Positions 8,624 to 18,496 of a stretch of 27,027 nucleotides of DNA are shown one piece after another. The DNA is from an uncultured Clostridium sp. (lineage in GTDB: Bacteria; Bacillota; Clostridia; TANB77; CAG-508): positions 1 to 27,027 of the forward strand of contig USIO01000022.1 in the NCBI GenBank assembly GCA_900554815.1, in the 5' to 3' direction. Numbering within the stretch: the stretch's first letter is position 1; each line of letters opens with the position of its first letter. The position numbers and the translations under genes were made by a program. Below the pieces are notes generated by a model that saw nothing but the letters and a program-made list of their open reading frames with translations, did no database searches and had not been told where the DNA came from.

Positions 8624-10859
8624 TTACATCATATTATTAGGATTTACATCTACTATTATTCTTGTATCTGTAATTTTTAATTTATTTGTTTCGTTTAGTG
8701 CATAGTTAATAGAGTCTATCATTTTACTATTGAACTTTTTACATTTTATAATAATTCTCCACCTATATTTATTTTTTATTTTATTAATTGGAGACGGTAC
8801 TGGTTTATAAATTATATATTCATTTGAATTATCTTTAATTAAAACAGAGTATAGTTTATTTGATACCTTTTTTACATGTTCTTCATTTTTTGCACTAATA
8901 TTAAATAATATTATATCGCAAAATGGTGGATATATCAGTTTTTTTCTTAGTTCGATTTCTGTTTTGTAAAATAAATCAAAGTTTTGTGTTTTTGAAAGTT
9001 CTATACTATAGTTGTCTGGATTATATGTTTGAATTATAACTTCTCCTTCTAAGTTACCTCTACCTGCTCTTCCTGCTACTTGTGTTAATATTTGGAATGT
9101 ACGTTCATTTGCTCTATAGTCTTCTATGTTTAAGCTACCATCTGCTGCTATAACTCCAACTAAAGTTACATTTGGAAAGTGGTGTCCTTTAACTACCATT
9201 TGCGTTCCAATTAGAATGTCAATATTTTCATCTTTAAATTTTGCTAAAATTTTTTCGTGTGAGTTTTTTTTGCTAACTGTGTCTATGTCCATCCTTATTG
9301 TACTGGCTTGTGGAAATTTTTCTTTTACTTCGTTTTCTAGTTTTTGAGTTCCTCCTCCAAAATATTTTACATTTTTTCCTTTGCATATAGGACACTGAAC
9401 AATGTTTTTTGTTTCGTATCCACAATAATGGCATTTTAATTTGTTTTCGTCTTTATGGTAAGTAAGTGTAATATTACAGTTTCTGCATTTTGCTGTAAAT
9501 CCACAGTCTCTACACATAACAAATGTAGAATAACCCCTTCTATTTAAAAACAAAATAGTTTGCCTTTTATTTTTTAGGTTGTTTGCTAATTTGCTTTCTA
9601 ATACTGTACTTAACATAGTTTTATTCCCTAATATAAGTTCATTACGTAAGTCAACAATTTGTACCTTAGGTAAATTAGATTTATTTGCTCTTTTGCTTAG
9701 CTTAAGTAATTCTATTTTTCCATTTTGTGCTTTATAGAATGTAGAAATCTCTGGTGTAGCACTTCCTAAAACAACTGGAATTTTATTTTGTTTTGCCATA
9801 TATTCTGCTAAATCCTTGGCATTGTAGCGTGGAGTCATATCTGATTTATACGAAGAGTCATGTTCTTCGTCAATAATAATAATTCCTAAATTTTTAACAG
9901 GTGCAAAAATTGCAGATCTTGCTCCTATTACAATTCTTGCATTTCCTTCTTCTATTTTTTTCCACTGGTCATAGCGTTCTCCAATGGATAATTTACTATG
10001 CAACACAGAAATACAATCTCCAAACCTTGCAGAAAATCGTTCTACCATTTGTGGTGTTAGGGAGATTTCTGGAACTAGCATTATAGAAGTTTTACCCTTT
10101 TCCAATACTTTTTGGATTAGTTGCAAATATACTTCTGTTTTCCCGCGAACCTGTTACCCCATATATTAAATATTTTTTAAATTCTTCTTGTTTAATTGAT
10201 TTTTCAATACTTTTAAAAGCAGCTTCTTGCTCTTTTGTTAGTGATAGTGGCTTATCTCTTTTTACTTTTTTAAATTCAAATGGGTTTCGCTCTATTTTTT
10301 CTTCTACTATTTCAATATATCCTTTTTTTTCTAAGGATTTTGTTATTGCTCTTGTTGTATCTGTTATATTTTCTAAATCTAATATATGTATGCCATCATT
10401 TTCAGTTAAAAATTGTAAGCTACGCACTTGTTTTGGAGATTTAACAGCCTTATTTTCTATATCTAATAATATATCTTCTGTTTCTTTTTTTAAATATACA
10501 AATTCTCCTTTTTTTTCCTTTACTTTATTTTCTATTTTTTTACCACACGTACCTGGTGGTAACATTAATTTTAGGCAATCAGATATGTTACAGAAATATC
10601 TTCTTGCCATTAAAATTGCAAGTTCGATATTTTCTTTTGTTAATCCTTCTTCATCAATTTGAGCAATTTCTTTGTTGGCAAATTGAGACGATTCTTTTAT
10701 GGAAACAACAAAACCTTGCTCTAGTTTTTTAGATTTTCCAAAAGGCACAAAAATTCTTGTTCCTATTTTTATTTTATTTTCTAGTTTTGTAGGAACAATA
10801 TAGTCAAAAGTTTTATTCAAATTTTTTGCTGTACTATTTATTATAACTTCTGCTATCAT
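8624..10859 (-). CDS. priA: Primosomal helicase PriA (one CGGN site in Walker A)
   Basis: A 744-residue replication-restart helicase. It has the N-terminal DNA-binding domain (VIINSTAKNLNKTFDYIVP), Walker A GVTGSGKTEVYLQLI, Walker B IIIDEEHDSSYKSD, the eight-cysteine zinc region (CRDCGF, CRNCN, CHYCGY, CPICKG) and helicase motifs QMVVKGHHFP and QVAGRAGRG. The frame breaks inside Walker A at plus-strand CCG 10143-10145: TCG-C-GGG-AAA. Skipping the C restores the catalytic glycine (Gly239) and GKT; straight reading gives GSRENRSIF and destroys the ATP site. This is the only CGGG among the sites. Essential or near-essential function makes a pseudogene unlikely. Confidence 0.92.
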
Positions 10860-10895
10860 TACTTACCTTCTTTTTATTTTTTTATGGATTTAATC

Positions 10896-11743
10896 TTAGT
10901 CCATTTGAAGACCTTTCCCAACAACATCAATTTGACCAACATTCATGGCAGTTAACTGTTCTATTTCCTTTTGACTTTTGATTTTGAACTCTTTCATAAC
11001 ATTTATCATATTATATCCATATTTTAATATTACTTCTACATAAATATCTACTTTTTGTTCTACCATTATAGCTCTTACCCTTGTTACTTTAGAAATTCCT
11101 TCTGTTCTTGCCCCAATGTATTCTATAATCTGTCTAAATACTGCATCCGATATTGTAAATTTACCTAAGTAACTAAATGTTGGCCTAATAATTGATTTTT
11201 CTGAAATATATGGCTTAGTGCCTCTTCCTTTTGATTTAAAAATTTGTAATGGGTCTAGTAAATATCCTGAAAAATCTTTTTTAATTTCAAAAGTTGGTAC
11301 AGGAATAACATGTTTTCCTTCTGTTTGTCTTATTCTTTTTGCTGTTTTCATTTCTTCTTCTGTTGCCACATCTTGTATATAAATTCTTTCTGAAATTTCT
11401 GGTAATCCTAAATTAGTAACAATTTTATCTACCATGTCATCTGAAGTTCCTAAAACTAAAATAGCATCTGGTTTGTATTTTCTCAAGGCTTTTCTAATTT
11501 CTGATTGTTCTTCTGGTCTCATAAATAATGCTTTTTTTACTGTTTCTATTTTAGTTGGCGCTTTTTTTGCTGAGGTTCCTGCTACAACCTCATTTTCATT
11601 AATAAGTAATCCGATCATCTATTATAAGACTAATATTTTTTTCGCTTGCTACCATTTGTGCACGATAGCTTTTCCCTGTACCGTGAAGGTCCAACAAAGG
11701 CTATTGTCTTTATTTTATGTAATAACTGTGGTTCAAATATCAT
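10896..11743 (-). CDS. P-loop protein with C-terminal Asp23-like domain (two CGGN sites)
   Basis: A 281-residue protein. Read with two shifts it starts MIFEPQLLHK and reaches a Walker A FVGPSGTGKSYRAQ (residues 17-30), then SLIIDDGLLINENEV; a central region (RPEEQSEIRKALRKYKPDAILVLGTSDD, HVIPVPTFEIKKDFSGYLLDP) and a C-terminal Asp23-like domain (KFTISDAVFRQIIEYIGARTEGISKVTRV, KVDIYVEVILKYG). Sites are plus-strand CCG 11681-11683 (TCA-C-GGT, the Walker glycine Gly21) and 11611-11613 (GAT-C-GGA, Gly44). GGAGAG precedes the ATG at 11743 by 7 bases. Unshifted, only the C-terminal part from 11618 would be called, hiding the nucleotide-binding site. I do not know a function; it lies 25 bases after a GT-C gene and before priA. 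Confidence 0.75.
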
Positions 11744-11768
11744 TTTGCATCTCTCCATTATTTTTTAT

Positions 11769-13335
11769 TTAATATAAGTATTTTACCATTCCTGCATTAA
11801 GGCTTTGAACATCTTCTTCTTTACTGTAATTATATGTTTGTTTTATTTGTTCTAATATGTTTTGTGCTTCTACTCCAGAATTATAGACTATAATTATTCC
11901 ATTTGATGTGTCCTTATTTTTTAATACTTCTTTAATATTTTCTATATTTGTTTGGCTATATTTCATAATATAGGACTCATCTAGTTTAGTAAATATGTAT
12001 ATATCATCTAAAAAGCGCATATTGTTTTCGTTTAATATGTAGAGCGCTGGTATAGAAGATTTTTCTTCCATTTTATATGCCAAATTATTCATTTTTGTGT
12101 ATGTAAAGTCTAGTTTACAGTTTGTAAATAATGGACTTATTATTATAATAATAAATAAAATTGTTGTAATAATTCCGTACTTTATTTTCTGAAAAATATT
12201 GTTTTAGTAAACTATAAATTGTATATATAACGCATATCATAGCTGTTGATAAAATAGGCATAATGTATCTTAATTCTTTATATGCAGATATTTGCGCAAC
12301 TAAAATAAAATATACAACAGTTGGTATTAAAATTATGTTTAGTTCGTTTTTATTTCTTTCTTTTTTAATACGTTCTTTGCTTATAACTAATATTGTATAT
12401 AAAATAATTACTGGTACAACTAAATTGCCTAATAAATTTTTAGATAAAATGTATAGGTATAGTGCTAAATTTGCAAACACATTCTCTGGGTTTAATAAAT
12501 TGCTTCTTGCTTCTTGTCCTCTATATCCTCCAAATATATGTGTTAAAGAATATGGAAATATTGCTAATGACATTATAGCTGCTATTGCAAAGCATAGAAT
12601 ATATTTTATTAAATTTTTATATTCTTTGTTTAATATGTATTTTATAACAAATATTATAAAAATAATTGCTGTATATATTATTACATAATAGTGTGTTAGT
12701 GATCCTAGTAAAATGCTTAGTCCAATAAAGAGCAAGTCTTTTATTGTTATTTCTTTTTTAGAATATAGTCTTATATGTAAATATGAAATAAGTAAAACAA
12801 AGAAATTAGCAAGTTCATACATTCTAATAAATGCCGTTGTTTCCAGTGCTCCTATAGTTAGTCCAGTAACAAGACAGGTTAATAGTGCCATCTTTTGATT
12901 TTTAAATAATTTTTCTGCAATAAGATATACTAAAATACTAGAAAATACAGAAATAATTATGTTTAGTATTATTCCTGTCCATTTTGTAAAGTCATTTATT
13001 GTAAAACTAGCTGCTATTCTAAGTAATAGGTAATATAAAGGTGGATGCACATCGTTTTTTTGGTTTTCGTAAACAGGTCTCCAATCCCATTTTTCTTGTT
13101 CATTAATAGATAAATAATCTATATAGTAATCTTTTGTGTGCCAGTTATTATAAAAGTCCTCATTATTTGTTATGTCTATTTTATCGTAATTCATTAATGA
13201 ATACGAATATGATTCATCAATGTGGAAATACTCTTTTTGAAATCCTACATACATTCTAGCAAGTATTTGAATTAAAATTATAATAGTTAAAATTAATACT
13301 AATACGCTTTTTTTCATTTTATAAGTTTGTTCCAT
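11769..13335 (-). CDS. GT-C family (family 39-like) membrane glycosyltransferase (one CGGN site)
   Basis: A 521-residue protein with about 10-12 membrane helices. Near the start, after the first helix, is YFHIDESYSYSLMNYD with the acidic pair expected of polyprenyl-phosphate-dependent GT-C enzymes, followed by DVHPPLYYLLLRIAAS. At plus-strand CCG 12175-12177 the frame breaks (GTA-C-GGA). Skipping the C gives VGIITTILFIIIIISPLF, a last membrane helix, and joins the frame to a C-terminal ~110-residue outer domain (MNNLAYKMEEKSS through AGMVKYLY) that otherwise looks like a separate gene. The start at 13335 is chosen for GGAAGG 7 bases upstream. Sugar and acceptor are unknown. Confidence 0.8.
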
Positions 13336-13415
13336 TTTTGTTCCTTCCTTGTATATATTTTTCAATATATTTTATTTGCTAAAGAATTATAAATTAGTTC
13401 TTTAAAATAATTAAA

Positions 13416-13455
13416 AATTCGGAAAATCTGATTTTAATTGTCTGACTTCCGAATT
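13416..13455 (-). terminator. Hairpin between GT2 and GT-C genes
   Basis: AATTCGGAA (13416-13424) and TTCCGAATT (13447-13455) pair over a 22-base loop; on the minus strand the stem is followed by TTTTTAATTATTTT. It may be a weak terminator. It contains noncoding CGG/CCG triplets. Confidence 0.4.
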
Positions 13456-13477
13456 CTATGATTTTCTTATTGTATGT

Positions 13478-14732
13478 TTAAACTTTCTCATCTATATTTA
13501 CTTTACTTACTTCGTTTATTTTAATACTTCTAACATGTTTAATTTTTTCCCAAGTTGTGTCTCTTTTAAATAAGCATTTAAAGTTAATTAATATCCAAGA
13601 TGCTAAAAATAATGGATAGCATATTAATCCTTTTATCATAGGTTTAATTGGTCTTTTGTCTAAAAGCATAATTATTACTGCTGTTCCAATTGGAAGTAAA
13701 AACGTTGGTATTAAATAACGTATATAACTATCCACTAATTCTTTTGTTGTCATTCCTTCTCCTAAAAACATAATAGAATTAATTAATAGTAGAACTAGTG
13801 TTAATATAAACATTGGTATACTTCCTAAAATATACAATAGTCCGGTCAAAATTCATTATTGTTTTATTTTCTTTAACTGCCATAGTCAATGGCTTTGTGT
13901 ATTCTTTAATACATTGAATATGTCCTACCGTCCATCTTGTTCTTTGTTTCCAAGATTGTATAAATCCTAATGGCTGTTCATCATATACTTTTGCATCTAC
14001 CGCCCAGCCTAATTTTCTTCCTTTAGCAATATTTTTTAGCGAAAATTCAATATCTTCTGTTAATGTTTTTGTATTCCATCCTTCTGGTTTAATAATGTCG
14101 AATTTAACCATAAAGCCTGTACCATTAATTAGTGGAGACAATCCTAAATTATATCTAGCTAAATGGTAGAAACGATTCATTGTCCAATAAAAAATTGCAT
14201 ATCCCGAAGTAATCCAGTTGTCTGTAGGGTTTTTAATGTCTCTATATCCTTGAACAACTTCCTCCCCTTGGCAAAGTTTTTTGTTCATTGTTTTTATAAA
14301 GTTTTTGTCTACTATATTATCTGCATCAAACACACAAAAAGCATCATAATCTGCATTTTCTTCTATTTTTTGCGCTAAAAACCACTGCATTGCATAGCCT
14401 TTTGTCTTCTTTTCTGGGTCAAATCTTTCATAAACAATTGCTCCTGCAGCTTTAGCAAGTTCTGCAGTTGAGTCAGTACAATTATCTGCTATTACATAGA
14501 TGTCTAGCAGTTCTTTTGGGTAGTCTTGATTTTTAAGACTTTCTATTAAATTAGTTACTACGTCTTCCTCATTGTGTGCTGGAATAATAGCCATAAATTT
14601 ATGGTTTTTCTTTTTTAGTAAAGGTTTTTCTTTTAGCTTAATTAATGAACATAAACTAATTCCAATTTGATAAATCCAAAATGCTGTTATAATCCACACA
14701 AGTGCTTGTTGTAATACATATAAATATTTCAT
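13478..14732 (-). CDS. GT2 family membrane glycosyltransferase (one CGGN site)
   Basis: A 417-residue processive-type glycosyltransferase: N-terminal helix, GT-A domain starting MAIIPAHNEEDVV, the nucleotide-sugar metal motif FDADN, the base motif LTEDIEF, and QRTRW (QxxRW) followed by C-terminal helices. The frame breaks at plus-strand CCG 13842-13844 (GAC-C-GGA); skipping the C gives MNFDGLLYILGSIPMF with Gly297 leading into the membrane domain, and a normal full-length protein. Three other sense CGG triplets in the gene are out of frame (ACG GTA, GCG GTA, TCG GGA) and harmless. It has its own promoter at 14777-14805. It probably synthesises an exopolysaccharide or lipid-linked glycan. Confidence 0.88.
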
Positions 14733-14776
14733 TTGACCCCTCTTTTCTAATGTATTTTTATTCCTTAACCTATTAT

Positions 14777-14805
14777 ATTATACTATTTCTATTTACAAAA
14801 TACAA
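14777..14805 (-). promoter_or_regulatory. Probable promoter of the GT2 gene
   Basis: Minus strand: TTGTAT (14805-14800), a 17-base spacer and TATAAT (14782-14777), with a second TATAAT overlapping five bases on. It lies about 45 bases before the ATG; the -35 match is modest. Confidence 0.45.
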
Positions 14806-14837
14806 CAATTTTAGTAAAAATTATATTTTTTGTAACT

Positions 14838-16955
14838 TTATTCTTCCTTATTATTTTCTTGTATATCTTTATGGCTTAGGTTGATTCTTCCTTGTTCATC
14901 TATTTCATAAACTTTTACCATAATTTTATCTCCAATGTGTAATACATCTTCTACTTTGTTTACTCTTTCTTTAGAAATTTTTGATATGTGTAGCAATCCC
15001 TCTTTGCCAGATCCTAAATCTATAAATGCACCAAATGGCATAATTTTTGTAACAATTCCTTCGTAAATTCCACCAACTTCAATTTCTTTTGTAATATCTT
15101 CTATAATCTTTAGTGCTTTTTCGGCACCAAGTTTATCTGTAGAATAAATAAATACTCTTCCGTCATCTTCAATATCAATTTTTACTCCAGTTTCTGCAAT
15201 AATTTTATTAATTACTTTTCCTCCTGTTCCAATAACATCTCTAATTTTTTCTGGATTAATAGTTAAAGATATAATTTTTGGTGCATAATGTGATATTTCC
15301 TTTCTTGGTTCAGGAATTTGTTTTAGCATAATCTCGTCTAAAATATAGTCTCTTGCTATTTTTGTTTTTTCAAATGCTTTTTCTATTATATCATATGTTA
15401 GTCCGTCTATTTTTATATCTACTTGTATTGCAGTTATTCCATCTTTTGTTCCACCAACCTTAAAATCCATATCACCAAAAAAGTCTTCAATTCCTTGAAT
15501 GTCTGTTAACATTACATAGTTTTCTGAGTTGTCTGAGTCTGTTATTAAACCTGTTGAAATTCCTGCTACAGGTTTTTTAATTGGAACTCCTGCATCCATT
15601 AGAGCCAAAGTGCTTCCACAAATGCTAGCTTGTGAAGTTGAACCATTTGATGAAAGAACTTCTGAAACAACTCTTATTGTATATGGAAATTCTTCTTCCG
15701 ATGGTAGTACTGGTACAAGTGCCTTTTCTGCCAATGCTCCATGTCCAATTTCTCTTCTTCCAGGTCCACGAGAAGTTTTTGCTTCTCCAACACTATATCC
15801 TGGGAAGTTATAATGATGCATATACCTTTTTGCTTCTTCTTCATCTAGTCCATCTAGTATTTGTTCTTCACTTGTCATTCCTAGTGTTGCAACAGATAAT
15901 ACTTGAGTTTGTCCTCTTGTAAATAACGCGCTTCCATGTACTCTAGGTAACAACCCTACTTCGCACGAAAGTGGTCTAATTTCATCAATACCTCTTCCAT
16001 CCACACGCTTCTTTTCTTTTAGAATCATTTCTCTAACACATTTTTTTTCTAGTTTATAAATACTGTCTGCAATATCTTGTTTTCTTTCTTCTAAACCTTC
16101 TTCCCCATATTCTTCTAAAAAGGCTTGTTCAATATCTGCTGTAATTTTTTCAATATTAGCGTCTCTTATGTCTTTATCAATAGTTTGTATGTCTTTATAC
16201 ATTCTGTCTTTGTATGCATTCTCTATTTTTTCGTATATTTCGTTATTTACTTCAAAATGTTTATATTCAAATTTTGGTTTTCCTATTTCTGAAACAATTT
16301 GATTTATAAATTCACAAATTCTTTTTATTTCTATATGTCCTTGTTTAATTGCATCTAACATTATATTGTTTGGTATTTCATTTGCACCAGCTTCAATCAT
16401 AGTAATTTTTTCTAATGTTCCTGCAACTGTTAAATTTAAATCTGATTTTTCTCTTTGTTGCGCATCTGGGTTAATTATTATTTGCTCATCTATATACCCA
16501 ACATTAACAGAAGCGGTTGGGCCATTAAACGGAATATCGGAAATAGCAGTTGCAGTGGCAGCACCAATCATAGCACATACTTCTGGAGAATTGTCTTGGT
16601 CTACTGATAATACTAAGCAACTAATAACAACATCATTTCTAAAATCTTTTGGGAATAAAGGTCTCATAGGTCTGTCAATTGCTCTTGAAGTTAAAATCGC
16701 CTTTTCTGTTGGTTTGCCTTCTTTTCTTTGAAAACTTCCTGGTATTTTTCCTACTGCATATAGTCTTTCTTCATAGTCAACCGATAATGGGAAAAAGTCA
16801 ATTCCTTCTTTTGGTTCTTTAGAAGCTGTTACATTAGTTAATACTGCCGTATCTCCATAACGAACTAAAACGCTTCCATTTGCTAGTCCTGCCATTTTTC
16901 CATTTTCAATTGTTAGCGTTCTTCCTGCTAACTCCATACTATAAGTTTTAAACAT
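14838..16955 (-). CDS. pnp: Polyribonucleotide nucleotidyltransferase (PNPase)
   Basis: A 705-residue 3'-5' phosphorolytic exoribonuclease of full family length. Two RNase PH domains are visible (GSVLVRYGDTAVLTNVTA ... KREGKPTEKAI region; SCEVGLLPRVHGSALFTRGQTQ, GPGRREIGHGALAEKAL), then a KH domain (INPEKIRDVIGTGGKVINKII) and S1 domain (IMPFGAFIDLGSGKEGLLHISKI). GGAGGTAAATTTT precedes the ATG. This long gene has several sense-strand CGG triplets, all out of frame (two GAC GGA, TCG GAA, ACG GCA, TCG GTT), none needing a shift, and no in-frame CGG. It is downstream of rpsO, the usual arrangement. Confidence 0.97.
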   Translation of the reverse strand: MFKTYSMELAGRTLTIENGKMAGLANGSVLVRYGDTAVLTNVTASKEPKEGIDFFPLSVDYEERLYAVGKIPGSFQRKEGKPTEKAILTSRAIDRPMRPLFPKDFRNDVVISCLVLSVDQDNSPEVCAMIGAATATAISDIPFNGPTASVNVGYIDEQIIINPDAQQREKSDLNLTVAGTLEKITMIEAGANEIPNNIMLDAIKQGHIEIKRICEFINQIVSEIGKPKFEYKHFEVNNEIYEKIENAYKDRMYKDIQTIDKDIRDANIEKITADIEQAFLEEYGEEGLEERKQDIADSIYKLEKKCVREMILKEKKRVDGRGIDEIRPLSCEVGLLPRVHGSALFTRGQTQVLSVATLGMTSEEQILDGLDEEEAKRYMHHYNFPGYSVGEAKTSRGPGRREIGHGALAEKALVPVLPSEEEFPYTIRVVSEVLSSNGSTSQASICGSTLALMDAGVPIKKPVAGISTGLITDSDNSENYVMLTDIQGIEDFFGDMDFKVGGTKDGITAIQVDIKIDGLTYDIIEKAFEKTKIARDYILDEIMLKQIPEPRKEISHYAPKIISLTINPEKIRDVIGTGGKVINKIIAETGVKIDIEDDGRVFIYSTDKLGAEKALKIIEDITKEIEVGGIYEGIVTKIMPFGAFIDLGSGKEGLLHISKISKERVNKVEDVLHIGDKIMVKVYEIDEQGRINLSHKDIQENNKEE

Positions 16956-17110
16956 AAAATTTACCTCCTAATTTTTTATTTACAAAGATAAATTTTATTT
17001 GAACGTAACCTCTATGAAAAATAGATTTATTCTTTTCTTCATACAAGCTACTTTCAAAATCATAAAATTTATCCTTTAAATAATATTTTTTACATTTCTG
17101 TTTTGCTTAT

Positions 17111-17140
17111 GTTGTTATTTTTTGGTAAAAAAATAACAAA
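17111..17140 (-). terminator. Hairpin in the rpsO-pnp intergenic region
   Basis: TTGTTATTTTTT and AAAAAAATAACAA pair closely across a 5-base loop in the rpsO-pnp gap. It may be a processing or attenuation hairpin ahead of pnp. The rest of 16956-17110 holds only the pnp ribosome binding site. Confidence 0.4.
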
Positions 17141-17174
17141 TTTAATTTTCTATTAAGTAAATTTTTTCTTTAGT

Positions 17175-17222
17175 AATAAAAAATTAAGCAGGAACAGCCG
17201 AAAAATTAGCCGCATACCTGCT
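17175..17222 (-). terminator. rpsO terminator
   Basis: Just after the rpsO stop, minus-strand AGCAGG (17222-17217) pairs with CCTGCT (17192-17187) around an inner GC-rich stem, followed by a T-rich run (AATTTTTTATT). It has the form of an intrinsic terminator separating rpsO from pnp, probably leaky. Confidence 0.6.
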
Positions 17223-17230
17223 CATTTTTA

Positions 17231-17494
17231 TTATTTTCTTAAATTCAATTTTTCAACTATTTCTCTATATCTTGCTAAATCTTTTTTAGATAGGTAGTTT
17301 AATAGATTTCTTCTTTTTCCTACCATTTTTAAAAGCCCACGTCTTGAATGATTGTCCTTTGTATGAACTTTTAAATGTTCTGTTAATTCATTAATTCTTT
17401 CTGTTAAAAGAGCTATTTGAACTTCTGGTGAGCCAGTATCGTTTTCTTCTCTTTTATAAGTAGCTATAATTTCTTGTTTTCTAGCTGGTGTCAT
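17231..17494 (-). CDS. rpsO: 30S ribosomal protein S15
   Basis: An 87-residue primary 16S rRNA-binding protein with the family signature NDTGSPEVQIALLTERINELTEHLKVHTKDNHSRRGLLKMVGKRR. Length is exact for S15. GGAGGT precedes the ATG. Upstream of pnp. No CGG codons; its many arginines use AGA and CGT. Confidence 0.97.
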   Translation of the reverse strand: MTPARKQEIIATYKREENDTGSPEVQIALLTERINELTEHLKVHTKDNHSRRGLLKMVGKRRNLLNYLSKKDLARYREIVEKLNLRK

Positions 17495-17731
17495 AATTTT
17501 TACCTCCTATAAAATTTATTTGCCATAAACTGAGTTTAAGTAAGAGTATTATCCTTAAACTAAGTAAAGGTATTGTTTTAACATTTTTTATTTTACAACA
17601 TATTTCAAAAAAAATCAAGTAAAATTTACCAATATAAAAAAAGATTTTAGTCTTTGCTAATTTTAGCAATACATGCACTTTTATTATTTTTTAAACATAT
17701 ACTAGGTTATAGATTAAATGGAGGTGCATTT

Positions 17732-18431
17732 ATGTTTGCTCTTTGGCTTTCTGGCTTTTTTTCTTTTTTAAAAACATCTATATTTCTAGTTGGCTATATA
17801 TCCAGTAGTAATTTATTCCCAGAGCCACTATCTAGTAAAGAAGAAGCCGATTATTTAGAAAAATATCAAAAAGGAAATGAAGAAGCAAGAAATATTTTAA
17901 TTGAACGTAATTTAAGGTTAGTTGCACATGTATGCAAAAAATATAATATTCCTAATATAGGCAATGATGATTTAATTTCTATTCGGAACTATTGGATTAA
18001 TTAAAGGAATTAATAGTTTTAGGCAAGAAAAAGGAGTTCGCCTTGCTACATATGTTTCCAGATGTATTGATAATGAAATTTTAATGTATTTAAGAAGTAC
18101 TAAAAAAATAGGTGCAGAAGTTTATTTAAATGAGCCAATTGGTAAAGATAAAGATGATAATGAAATATCTTTAATAGATGTTCTTGAAAATAATGAAAAA
18201 AATATTGAGGATGAAATTGATTTAAAACTAAAGATAAAATTATTGTATAAAAAAATGAAAGAAGTTTTAAAGCCTAGGGAAAAAAATATATTAGAAATGC
18301 GTTTTGGGTTGGATGGTTCTAAGCCTAGAACGCAAAATGAAATTGCTGACATGATGGGTATTAGTCGTTCTTATGTTTCTCGTATAGAAACAAAAGCCAT
18401 TGGCAAATTAGCCAGTCAAATAAAAGAATAA
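17732..18431 (+). CDS. sigK: Sporulation sigma factor SigK (one CGGN site, plus strand)
   Basis: A 232-residue mother-cell sigma factor. It retains a hydrophobic pro-sequence (FALWLSGFFSFLKTSIFLVG) like the one cleaved by SpoIVFB, then FPEPLSSKEEADYL, NLRLVAHVCKKYN and the region 4 helix-turn-helix (TQNEIADMMGISRSYVSRIE). In region 2 the frame breaks at CGG 17984-17986: ATT-C-GGA. Skipping the C gives DDLISIGTIGLIKGINSF, the invariant sigma-K/sigma-E motif (Gly85); straight reading gives SIRNYWIN and a stop. No skin-like element interrupts it. GGAGGTG precedes the ATG. CATATACT at 17696-17703 weakly resembles a sigma-E -10 element. Being on the plus strand, it shows that the extra base follows gene sense. 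Confidence 0.92.
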
Positions 18432-18454
18432 TTTTTTATTTATATAATTTTTTA

Positions 18455-18491
18455 AGCAAAAAAGAAGATAATAGAAATCTTCTTTTTTGCT
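18455..18491. terminator. Bidirectional terminator between sigK and the DHHW gene
   Basis: A perfect 15-bp stem (AGCAAAAAAGAAGAT / ATCTTCTTTTTTGCT) with a 7-base loop lies between two converging genes. Confidence 0.75.
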
Positions 18492-18496
18492 AATTA

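Noticed and set aside
17521..17575. Repeated TAAACT-AGT-like segments between rpsO and sigK
   Set aside because: Two imperfect short copies in a very AT-rich divergent intergenic region; not distinguishable from chance.
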